Shown: positions 57,459 through 64,000 of the stretch, in pieces | Layout: every line of letters starts with the position of its first letter | How positions within the stretch are numbered: the stretch's first letter is position 1 | Origin: Sphingopyxis sp. OAS728 | Lineage (GTDB): Bacteria > Pseudomonadota > Alphaproteobacteria > Sphingomonadales > Sphingomonadaceae | Reading direction: 5' to 3' | DNA length: 64,000 bases | NCBI RefSeq assembly: GCF_014873485.1 | Contig: NZ_JADBDT010000001.1 | Location: forward strand, 2,604,001 to 2,668,000 | Notes under the pieces: generated by a model | What the model was told of the DNA's origin: nothing | Databases searched by the model: none | What the model saw: the letters and a program-made list of their open reading frames with translations, nothing else | Program-made: the position numbers and the translations under genes

Positions 57459-58820
57459 TTAAGAACGATGAACCTTGGGCTGTCCGTCGCCGATACTCAC
57501 TGGAGTCCGGACGAGCCTGCGTGAGGCCGCGAGCGCGGCGAGAGCGGCACAGCATGCGAACATGATGTACCAAGCGGGAGAAGCGGGGTTGCCAGTCGCG
57601 AGGGTCAGCGACGTCGTCGCAAACGGCGCGAGACCGCCGAAGGTCGCTCCGGCGACACTGTGGCTGATCGCCATGCCCGTGGACCGGATTTGCACCGGGA
57701 ACAGGCGTGCGAGCGCGGCCGGCGCAGGGCCCGTGAAGGCGGCGATCGGCACCGCGATGGCAAGCTGGACGGCGAGGAGCCGCGCGGCCGACGGAGCCGC
57801 TGCCAGCCATTCAAGCGCCGGAAGCGACCCTAAAAGCAGGACCAGTGCTGCGGTGGTTTGCAATGAAATCGTACCGATGCGGTCGGCGAGCAGGCCGAAC
57901 AGCGGCGTCAGGATAAGGACGAGCAGCAGCGTGATGCAGTTGGAATAGAGCGCATCGGCCTGCCCGATTCCTAGGACGGTGACCGCATGGGTCGGCATGA
58001 AAATGAGGAAGAAATTAACAAGGACCGCCCAGCAGGTGAACAGACCGAAACCGACGAGCAGGTCGGCCCGATTGTCGCGAAGCAGGATGCGGACCGGGTG
58101 CGCTGCGAGCGGAGCTTGCGCGCGTGCCGCCTCGAATTCGGCGGGCTCATGCGTGCGGCGACGGATGTAGATGCCGATCGGGGCGATCATCAGCCCGGCG
58201 AGGAAGGGCACGCGCCAGCCCCAGTCCAGCGCCTGCTCGGGCGTGAGGAAGCTGGCGACGGCCGCCGCGCTCAGCGAACCGAGGAGCATCGCGAGGGCTT
58301 GGCTCGCCTGCTGAAAGCTGGCGGCAAAGGCGCGGCGGTTCGGAGCCGCATGCTCGAAAAGAAAAGCCGTAGCGCTGCCCATCTCGCCGCCTGCGGAAAA
58401 GCCTTGGAGCAACCTCGCCAGAACGATGACGATCGGGCCGACAATGCCGGCCCGCTCATAGGTTGGGGCGAGGCCGATCGCGGCCGTGCCGAGCGCCATC
58501 GTCGCGATCGTGATCGTCAGCGCGGCCTTCCGGCCGCGGGTGTCGCCGAGCGAGCCCAGCACGACGGCACCCACGGGACGGATCACGAAGCCCAGGCCAT
58601 AGGTGCCCACGGCGAACAAAGTAGCCACCGCCGCATTGCCCACGGGAAAAAAGAGCGTCGCGATGATCGTCGAATAATAGCCGAACAGAGCGATATCGAA
58701 CCACTCGAGGACGTTGCCGGCGACCGCCGCGGCGATCGGCCGGACGCGCGAGCTGGCCGCCTCCGCTGCGGCGGGCGCGCTGACTCGGGGCCGCGTCAAA
58801 TCGTCCAAAAGGACCTCCAT
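57459..58820 (-). CDS. MHS-family MFS transporter
   Basis: 453 residues with 12 spans and MHS marks: AGNVLEWFDIALFGYYSTI in helix 1, GSLGDTRGRKAALTITI after helix 2, LLQGFSAGGEMGSATAFL in helix 4. It probably carries the peptide or amino acid across the inner membrane. The start is uncertain: an ATG at 58820, a TTG at 58808 with GGAGG five bases before it, or a TTG at 58883 with GAAGG upstream. It lies 14 bases before the receptor gene and 72 after the dipeptidase. Confidence 0.85.
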   Translation of the reverse strand: MEVLLDDLTRPRVSAPAAAEAASSRVRPIAAAVAGNVLEWFDIALFGYYSTIIATLFFPVGNAAVATLFAVGTYGLGFVIRPVGAVVLGSLGDTRGRKAALTITIATMALGTAAIGLAPTYERAGIVGPIVIVLARLLQGFSAGGEMGSATAFLFEHAAPNRRAFAASFQQASQALAMLLGSLSAAAVASFLTPEQALDWGWRVPFLAGLMIAPIGIYIRRRTHEPAEFEAARAQAPLAAHPVRILLRDNRADLLVGFGLFTCWAVLVNFFLIFMPTHAVTVLGIGQADALYSNCITLLLVLILTPLFGLLADRIGTISLQTTAALVLLLGSLPALEWLAAAPSAARLLAVQLAIAVPIAAFTGPAPAALARLFPVQIRSTGMAISHSVAGATFGGLAPFATTSLTLATGNPASPAWYIMFACCAALAALAASRRLVRTPVSIGDGQPKVHRS

Positions 58821-58892
58821 CTCCAGCCCGCACGTCACCCTTCCCGGAATCAGGCTTCCGGGTGAGGCATGCGGTTGTTTCAATGACTGCCT

Positions 58893-59891
58893 TCAAGCAG
58901 CCAGTTTCAGGTAATTTCCTCCCAGAATTCCCATCATCTCGGTTTGCGAGAAGCCCTTGTCCTCCAGGCACTGGACAAGGTCGGGCAGTTGTTCGGGTTG
59001 CAGGAAGTCCCACGGCGGCGGCGGGTATCCGCGAGGATAGCGCGCCGGATCGAAGAAGCCGTAGTCGCTGCCTTCCAGCAACATGAAGTCCACGCCAAGG
59101 CCGACCTTGTCGGCTCCAATCAGCGATGCGATGTGCGCCGCCTGTTCGGCCATAGCGCGCGGAATCTCCTGTGCGGCCGCGCCGAGGAACATGCCGACGC
59201 CGCTAATGCCGACATAGGCACCCGAGCGGCCGGCCTCGCGCAGCAGATCGTCCGAGATATTGCGCTCGTGATCGAAGAGCGCGCGGGCATTGGAGTGGGA
59301 AAAGACGGGCGTTCTCGTCAGTCCCGTTGCGAGCGCGTCATAACTCGTTCGCTCGCCGCAATGGCTGAGGTCGACAATCATTCCCGCCGCGTCCATTTCG
59401 CGCAGAAGCCGCCCGCCAGCAGCGGTAAGCCCAGCGTCGCGCGGCTCGTGGCAGCCGTCGCCAAAAGTATTCGCCTGATTGTAGGCGATGATCGCGCGAT
59501 CGATTCCGGCTGCCTTGAATGCAGATACCAGCGAGAAATCGGTGGTGAAGGGCGTCGCGGTCTGGAAGTGCAGCGAAACGGAGAGCTGACCCGCCGCTTT
59601 TGCGGCAAGAATGTCCGCAGGCGACGCGGCGTGCCGCAAGGAATCAGGCGCGCGGCGCAGTTCGGAAAGCAAAAAGCCGACACGAGAGAGCGCGGTGAGC
59701 GCATCGTCCTTCCCGGCCGCCGCGGTTACCGAAATATGGTCGAAGCCCGACGCGTGGAAACGGCGCAGCGTTTCGACGAGGTCGGCACCGGGCGGGAGGA
59801 AATGCGCGGTCCATGGCAGCAGACCGTCGCACACCGGCGTGTCGGCGAGCCATGGGCGCGCATCGCGCCATGCGCGCGAGGGGGCCTTCAC
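58893..59891 (-). CDS. M19-type (membrane dipeptidase) protein, atypical metal site
   Basis: 332 residues. The core matches renal-dipeptidase-like M19 enzymes: YNQANTFGDGCHEPRDAGLT, MIVDLSHCGERTSYDAL (about residue 173) and VFSHSNARALFDHERNISDD (about 197) supply two of the metal histidines, and the C-terminus FSQTEMMGILGGNYLKL is typical. The N-terminal H-x-D pair normally read in DGHND is missing; here the place reads CDGLLPW. The bridging glutamate is not obvious either. The GTG start overlaps the aminotransferase stop (GTGA). It may act on D- or modified dipeptides, or be a binding protein. Confidence 0.78.
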   Translation of the reverse strand: MKAPSRAWRDARPWLADTPVCDGLLPWTAHFLPPGADLVETLRRFHASGFDHISVTAAAGKDDALTALSRVGFLLSELRRAPDSLRHAASPADILAAKAAGQLSVSLHFQTATPFTTDFSLVSAFKAAGIDRAIIAYNQANTFGDGCHEPRDAGLTAAGGRLLREMDAAGMIVDLSHCGERTSYDALATGLTRTPVFSHSNARALFDHERNISDDLLREAGRSGAYVGISGVGMFLGAAAQEIPRAMAEQAAHIASLIGADKVGLGVDFMLLEGSDYGFFDPARYPRGYPPPPWDFLQPEQLPDLVQCLEDKGFSQTEMMGILGGNYLKLAA

Positions 59892-61051
59892 GCCGCCGCC
59901 TCCAGGGCGCGCAAAACCTTGCCGCGCAGCCCTTTCAGACGTTCGACGGGCTCGTTCGCATAGACAAAACGGATATAGTCGCTGCCATGCATAGCGCCCC
60001 ATCCCCTCATCGAGGTTGCACACACGCCTTCGGTCAAAAGGCGGTCGGCCATGACATCGCCGTCGATTCCGAAGTCGGACACGCGAAGCATCATCGACCA
60101 TCCTCCTGCCGGGACACCGAACGGAAGCCCGGACAGTTCGGCCGCGATGAAGTCGGCGCGCGCTTCGAGCTCGGCGACATAGGAGGGGAGCGTTTCGCGT
60201 GAATTACGGAGCGCGATGGCTGCCGCATCCTGCGCAATGCCGACCGGGACGACGACATTGGCGAGCGATACGGCGACAAGATCCGGCACATAGGCCTCGG
60301 GCGCTACGATCCAGCCCACGCGCCAGCCGATCATGCGCAGTTCCTTGGACGCCGCGCCGATACAGATCGTTCGTGCGGCCATGCCATCGATCCCGGCCGG
60401 GTGAAGAACGCTTCGCCCCTTGAACAGCAGTCGCTCCATCGCGGCATCGACAATGAGAAGCAGATCGTGCGCTATGCACAGGCGCGCGACTTCCGCCCAA
60501 TCGGCTTCATCGAGGATGGCACCGCTCGGCATGGAGGGCGACATCAAAAGCATCGCGCGCGTGCGCGGCGTAACTGCCGCTGCCAGCGCGGCGCGATCAA
60601 GGGTCCATTCGGTGCCCGGATTGAAGCGGAAGGGCACGCTCACTGGCGTACCGCCGGCAAGCCTCACACGATTGAGCAGTCCGGCATAGGTGGGGTCGGT
60701 GACGATGACCTCGTCGCCGACCTCGACGGTTGCCAGCAGCGTGTTCAGCACGCCCGACAGTCCGCCTGCGGATATGAGGACGTTATCCCGCGAATAGGTG
60801 ATGCCGGACAGGTCCGACACGTGGCGGGCGGCCGCATCTCTGAGATCGTCTTGCCCGACGAACGGAAGATAGGAATTCGCAGCGTCTTCGAAAGCTGCGC
60901 GCCGCGTCCGCTCGATGACCTCTGGTTCCGGCGGAATATCGGTATCGAGATTTTCCAAGCGCAGAAGGTCGCGCCCCGACCCGTCGGCGATCGCACCCAT
61001 GCGATCGACGCCGATGCCGGCAATGAAGTCGAGGCGTGCAGGTCTTACCAA
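59888..61051 (-). CDS. Class I/II PLP-dependent aminotransferase
   Basis: 387-residue fold-type I aminotransferase: GGLSGVLNTLLATVEVGDEV, TDPTYAGLLNRVRLAGG, LLMSPSMPSGAILDEADW, the cofactor lysine in GAASKELRMIGWRVGW (about 235), and a final RFVYANEPVERLKG. It makes a 2-oxo acid for the downstream pathway, possibly an aryl-pyruvate for the oxidoreductase at 49371. The TTG at 61051 has GGAG six bases upstream. The open frame continues to 61126, but that part covers the operator palindrome. It is coupled to the dipeptidase. Confidence 0.85.
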   Translation of the reverse strand: MVRPARLDFIAGIGVDRMGAIADGSGRDLLRLENLDTDIPPEPEVIERTRRAAFEDAANSYLPFVGQDDLRDAAARHVSDLSGITYSRDNVLISAGGLSGVLNTLLATVEVGDEVIVTDPTYAGLLNRVRLAGGTPVSVPFRFNPGTEWTLDRAALAAAVTPRTRAMLLMSPSMPSGAILDEADWAEVARLCIAHDLLLIVDAAMERLLFKGRSVLHPAGIDGMAARTICIGAASKELRMIGWRVGWIVAPEAYVPDLVAVSLANVVVPVGIAQDAAAIALRNSRETLPSYVAELEARADFIAAELSGLPFGVPAGGWSMMLRVSDFGIDGDVMADRLLTEGVCATSMRGWGAMHGSDYIRFVYANEPVERLKGLRGKVLRALEAAA

Positions 61052-61063
61052 GGCCAACTCCGA

Positions 61064-61082
61064 ATCATAGATAATATATAAT
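61064..61082. promoter_or_regulatory. Operator-like AT-rich palindrome before the aminotransferase
   Basis: On the minus strand it reads ATTATATATTATCTATGAT and matches the perfect palindrome at 53478-53496 at 16 of 19 positions. It lies 12 bases before the aminotransferase start, where a bound repressor would block transcription of the operon. Confidence 0.65.
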
Positions 61083-61440
61083 CTGGTTTCGTAATCGGCT
61101 CGCTTTGTCTTTGCAATAGCCAACACGTCGGCCGCGCAGCGATCTGCGCCGACCGAACGGCCCGCTCAGGTACGAGGTTCGGACCTCCTCGATTTGCCGC
61201 GATAATTCAGCCTGTTCGCACCTGTTTCAGTCCCGCGACAGACGCCCGCCCTTCCCTTTCATTCGGAGGTCCGGCCTCAGCGAGCCTCGGGCGCTCACGC
61301 CGACTTGCCACTTTGATCTCTTTATGTTCTCATCGGCCGATGGATAGAATCGATACCGCACGAGTCGCGACGACCATTCGAGATGGCAGCGAGCAGCAGC
61401 GACGCCTCCCATCCTGACCAACTCAGCCTTTTCTCGTGAC
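61083..61440. other. 358-base stretch without a gene
   Basis: It must hold the aminotransferase promoter at its left end. I see no coding frame, hairpin or repeat in the rest. Confidence 0.45.
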
Positions 61441-61752
61441 GTGAGCGGGTGGGACGCGGATGGTAGCCGGCGCGCCTCGACCGTCTTCGAAGCCGCTGCC
61501 TGGTTTCAGGCCGTCCAGCCGGTCTGCCGCTGCGGACATGCCGCAAGCTTCAACCCATATGGGCTCTGGTGGCTGTTTCACCGGCGTCTCTGGAATGACG
61601 AGTTGCGAAATGCCAGGCACCGCTTCCACTGCGGGCACTGTTTCGCCGCCAAGGCCGAGCGGGTCCGCCCGCTGAGGATAGACCTAGTCGCGCCGCGCGA
61701 CGGCGACATCGCACTGCCGATGCCCGCGGAGCGCGAATGGAACGGGCCGTAA
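61441..61752 (+). CDS. Hypothetical protein with two CxC/CxxC zinc-like pairs
   Basis: 103 residues from a GTG. VCRCGHAASFNPYGLWWLFHRR contains a C-x-C-G-H motif and RFHCGHCFAAKAERVRPLRI a C-x-x-C, spaced about 40 residues, as in a zinc ribbon. I do not recognise a named family; small proteins of this kind in sphingomonads are annotated as hypothetical. The tryptophan-rich middle (LWWLFHRRLWND) is distinctive. It lies alone at the edge of a fragment-rich region next to a tRNA gene. Confidence 0.5.
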   Translation: MSGWDADGSRRASTVFEAAAWFQAVQPVCRCGHAASFNPYGLWWLFHRRLWNDELRNARHRFHCGHCFAAKAERVRPLRIDLVAPRDGDIALPMPAEREWNGP

Positions 61753-62019
61753 GCCGGTTTCGGGCCTGACGACCTGATCAGGTGTCAATCTGGTTCCATC
61801 TCCACGGAGAGCGGCCTTTACGCATCGATTCAGACCGTTACGAGAGGCAAACCGATAGAATCGCCGCTCGAAGGATAGCGGAAACGGCGGCTACGTGCGG
61901 CGACAGGACCGGTCGGCATTGTCCCACATGCGCCTTGGCCGGACAGGAACCGGCGACGGCGCCCTTGGAGCGGACCGCGGGCAAGCGGGTCGGGACCCTT
62001 CCGGCGGCCGAACGACGAT

Positions 62020-62208
62020 GTGAAGCATTTTCATCTTACGGAGGAACTCGCCCACGAAATTTCCGATGCTAGGCAGGAGGAGCGGTTGTTTGCCGCGCTT
62101 GCACATGCTGCAGGGCGCATGGGGTTCGATCATTTCGCGCTATCGTTCGACCGGCGCGGCGGTAGCGAACGGGGTTCGATGCTCGTGCACAATTATCCCG
62201 GCGCTTGG
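62020..62208 (+). pseudogene. LuxR autoinducer-domain fragment
   Basis: 63 codons from a GTG read HFHLTEELAHEISDARQEER, GFDHFALSFDRRGG and MLVHNYPGAW, which is the beginning of a LuxR-type autoinducer-binding domain (compare the usual GFDHFAL and HNYPxxW). The similarity stops at the W, and the next bases belong to a parB fragment on the opposite strand. The HTH half is absent, so the gene is a remnant. Confidence 0.65.
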
Positions 62209-62526
62209 ACGCGCTTGTCCGAGGCGCGCACCCTGTCCTCGGTCAGCCGCGCGCGAATGAACCAGGGCTGCTGGGTCGTCCTCGATTGCAGCATCTCCCA
62301 GACCTGTTCCTGCCGCGCATGGTCGCTCGCGACCGAGAAGGCCATGAGTTGTTCGAGCGTCATGCCGTCCTCGGCATAGACCTCGTGCAGCTTGGGCGAG
62401 ACCGACGCGAGCTTGAGGCGCTGCTTCACCACCGCCGGGGGTGACCATGAACGTCGCGGCGATCGTCTCGATGTCGCTCCCCTGACCGACGAGCTTCTGC
62501 ATCGAGCGGAACTGGTCGAGCGGATG
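62209..62526 (-). pseudogene. ParB-type partition protein fragment, frameshifted
   Basis: It reads HPLDQFRSMQKLVGQGSDIE, TIAATFMVTP, then in another frame VVKQRLKLASVSPKLHEVYA, LEQLMAFSVASDHARQEQVW and WFIRARLTEDRVRASDKRV. This is the central HTH and following helices of a plasmid-type ParB/Spo0J protein. The frame changes at a run of five Cs (Gs on plus, 62437-62441); with four the frame would be continuous. Both ends are missing. Confidence 0.7.
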
Positions 62527-62932
62527 ACCTCGCGCAGCGGCATAATGGCGACAACGCGGCGCAGCGCTTCGATTTCCGGGACCCATCGCCTGCCATTTGC
62601 GGCGAAAAATCCGTCTCACGTAACGCGGGCGTTCGACGACTAGATTGGCGTCGTCACCAGTGACTGGCGTCTGTTAATGTCGGCGACGGCGGCAGTTTCA
62701 TAATCCAGCGTCTGGCAATCGGGCGACAGACTGGCCTCCAGCTCCGTCGACGAGCGAAACTCGGTTCGGCGCGATTCACCGCTGCCTAAATCCAAGAGAC
62801 TTTTGACGATAAAATTTTAGATGCCGCGGCGACCGAGAATGGGCGCAGGAACGAATGAGGGAGCAATTGAGGGAGGAGGTCGAGCGACCAACCAATTTTA
62901 TTGGTTAAAAACAACACGTTAAACAGAAGAAC
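62527..62932. other. 406-base stretch without a gene
   Basis: It lies between the parB fragment and the tRNA. A short AT hairpin (AACCAA and TTGGTT around 62890-62906) is present. No coding frame is convincing. Integration scars would be expected here, but I find no repeat of the tRNA end. Confidence 0.45.
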
Positions 62933-63006
62933 TGGATGCCCCGCGAGGATTCGAACCTCGATAGGCGGTATCAGAAACCGCAGTCTTACCATTAGACGAC
63001 AGGGCA
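62933..63006 (-). tRNA. tRNA-Gln (anticodon CTG)
   Basis: A 74-base cloverleaf on the minus strand: acceptor TGCCCTG pairs with CGGGGCA (one G-T), D-arm around CTAATGG, anticodon stem GCGGT/ACCGC around loop TTCTGAT with anticodon CTG, T-arm GAGG-TTCGAAT-CCTC. Discriminator T and CCA are encoded. It reads the glutamine codon CAG. Its 3' end faces the fragment-rich region, as at a tRNA integration site. Confidence 0.9.
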
Positions 63007-63018
63007 GCAGAGGCGGGC

Positions 63019-63047
63019 CCAATATGATTGCGCGGCCGCGCTGTCAA
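63019..63047 (-). promoter_or_regulatory. Promoter of the tRNA-Gln gene
   Basis: On the minus strand TTGACA (63047-63042), 17 bases, then TATTGG (63024-63019), ending 12 bases before the tRNA 5' end. The -35 box is perfect and the spacing ideal; the -10 box is weak. Confidence 0.65.
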
Positions 63048-63161
63048 GGCCGCAGCGACGACCCGCACAAGTCCGCTTGCCCTGACGCATTTCGCCGCTA
63101 GCATCGCCGCATAACAAGAAGGGGGCCGCGCGCCCGCGCGGACACCCGAAGGAGTGGGTTG

Positions 63162-64000
63162 ATGCGTCATGTCGCGATCGTCGGGTCGGGCCCCGCGGGT
63201 TATTATACCGCCGAAACATTGCAGAAAGCGGACGATATCGCGGTCGACGTCATCGACCGCCTTCCCGTCCCTTACGGCCTGATCCGCACCGGGGTTGCGC
63301 CCGATCACCAGTCGATCAAGGCGGTGTCGCGCCGCTACGAGGGCACCGCACTCACCGACAATGTCCGCTTCGTCGGCCATGTCGCAGTCGGCACCGACGT
63401 GACGATCGACGAGCTGCTGACCCTTTATGACGCGGTCGTCCTTGCGACCGGGGCGCCCAACGACCGGCCGCTCGACATTCCCGGCGCCGATCTCACCGGG
63501 GTGATCGGCAGCGCGGCCTTCGTCGGCTGGTATAACGGCCACCCCGACTTCGCCGGGCTGAACCCGCCGCTCGATTCGCCCGGGGTCGCGGTGATCGGCA
63601 ACGGCAATGTCGCGCTCGACGTCGCGCGGATCCTCGCCAAGACGCGACAGGAATTTGCCGGCAGCGATATCGTCGCGCACGCGCGCGATGCGCTGGAGGC
63701 GAGCGCGGTGCGCCATATCCAGATCCTTGGTCGCCGCGGCCCGCACCAGATCGCGATGACGCCGAAGGAGCTCGGCGAACTGGGTCACCTCGAACGCGCC
63801 AGCCCCCGCGTCGATCCCGCCGACCTGCCGCCCGAGGGCGACGATGCGATGCTCGAACCCGGGATGCGCAAGTCGGTCACGCACCTGCGCAGCTTTGCCG
63901 CGAACCCCGTCGCCAAGCCGGTAACGATCGATTTCGATTTCTTCGCGATGCCCGTCGCGCTCGAAGGCGAAGACGGCCGCGTCCAGCGCGTGATCGTCGA
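63162..64000 (+). CDS. Ferredoxin/adrenodoxin-NADP+ reductase-like flavoprotein (partial)
   Basis: The first 279 residues of a gene that runs past the window end. VAIVGSGPAGYYTAETLQKA is the FAD GxGxxG, RLPVPYGLIRTGVAPDHQSI is the segment typical of adrenodoxin-reductase/FprA proteins, VIGNGNVALDVARIL the NADPH site, and ILGRRGPHQIAMTPKELGEL follows. It passes electrons between NADPH and a ferredoxin. AAGGAG lies eight bases before the ATG. It diverges from the tRNA gene and is probably a core chromosomal gene. The upstream ferredoxin partner is not in view. Confidence 0.88.
   Translation, partial: MRHVAIVGSGPAGYYTAETLQKADDIAVDVIDRLPVPYGLIRTGVAPDHQSIKAVSRRYEGTALTDNVRFVGHVAVGTDVTIDELLTLYDAVVLATGAPNDRPLDIPGADLTGVIGSAAFVGWYNGHPDFAGLNPPLDSPGVAVIGNGNVALDVARILAKTRQEFAGSDIVAHARDALEASAVRHIQILGRRGPHQIAMTPKELGELGHLERASPRVDPADLPPEGDDAMLEPGMRKSVTHLRSFAANPVAKPVTIDFDFFAMPVALEGEDGRVQRVIV

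Noticed and set aside
62936..63006. Duplicated tRNA-Gln 3' end as an attachment-site pair
   Set aside because: I found no second copy of the tRNA end in the window; an att pair would have to lie outside it.

Overview
The window looks like a chromosomal segment of an alphaproteobacterium, most likely a sphingomonad (Sphingomonadaceae, for example a Sphingopyxis-, Sphingobium- or Novosphingobium-like organism). The reasons are high G+C, three large TonB-dependent receptors beside catabolic genes, a complete Lig-type protocatechuate 4,5-cleavage pathway, and LuxR-type HTH proteins of a type I associate with sphingomonads. This assignment rests on recalled protein families; the genus is not decided by the sequence.

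Layout. 0.2-1.2 kb: two small envelope proteins. 1.4-7 kb: a type I secretion cassette on the minus strand, made of a beta-helix protein with poly-proline linkers and a duplicated 121-residue module, an intrinsic terminator, an ABC transporter and an HlyD-type adaptor. 7.2-10 kb: a DapA-like aldolase coupled to an SRPBCC protein, diverging from an NTF2-like exported protein and a methyltransferase. 10.2-15.5 kb: a TonB receptor followed by three coupled exported proteins (lipase-like hydrolase, ChaN/Tiki-like protein, RidA-fold lipoprotein). 15.9-18.6 kb: a giant trimeric autotransporter. 18.8-21.7 kb: a secreted S9 peptidase and a LysR regulator. 21.9-26.6 kb: a decaying accessory patch with three stand-alone LuxR HTH genes, a membrane protein, and broken TetR, VOC and PLP-decarboxylase genes.

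26.7-37.5 kb is a coherent catabolic island. An MHS-type transporter and PobA take in 4-hydroxybenzoate and make protocatechuate. LigAB opens the ring, LigC and LigI give the oxalomesaconate intermediate, and LigU, LigJ and LigK lead to pyruvate and oxaloacetate. LigR, a LysR protein that appears to carry two HTH domains, sits between the two transcription arms. 37.5-45 kb is a second, uncharacterised CoA-dependent catabolic cluster (NTF2-like protein, MFS, acyl-CoA ligase, enoyl-CoA hydratase, TonB receptor, TetR). 45-49.3 kb carries an M20 amidohydrolase, a CurA-like reductase, a cysteine-synthase-like PLP enzyme and a Tat-exported hydrolase.

49.4-61.1 kb reads as an amino-acid or peptide utilisation cluster: indolepyruvate:ferredoxin oxidoreductase with an Lrp regulator, YbaK, a GntR/FCD regulator, RidA, TonB receptor, MHS transporter, an atypical M19 dipeptidase and an aminotransferase. 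A 19-bp AT-rich palindrome upstream of ybaK-gntR recurs, with 16 of 19 matches, directly in front of the aminotransferase. This points to an undescribed GntR regulon.

61.4-62.9 kb is a small graveyard next to a tRNA-Gln(CTG) gene, containing a luxR fragment fused to a reversed, frameshifted plasmid-type parB fragment. The window ends inside a ferredoxin-NADP reductase gene. No rRNA, CRISPR array or intact insertion sequence was seen.
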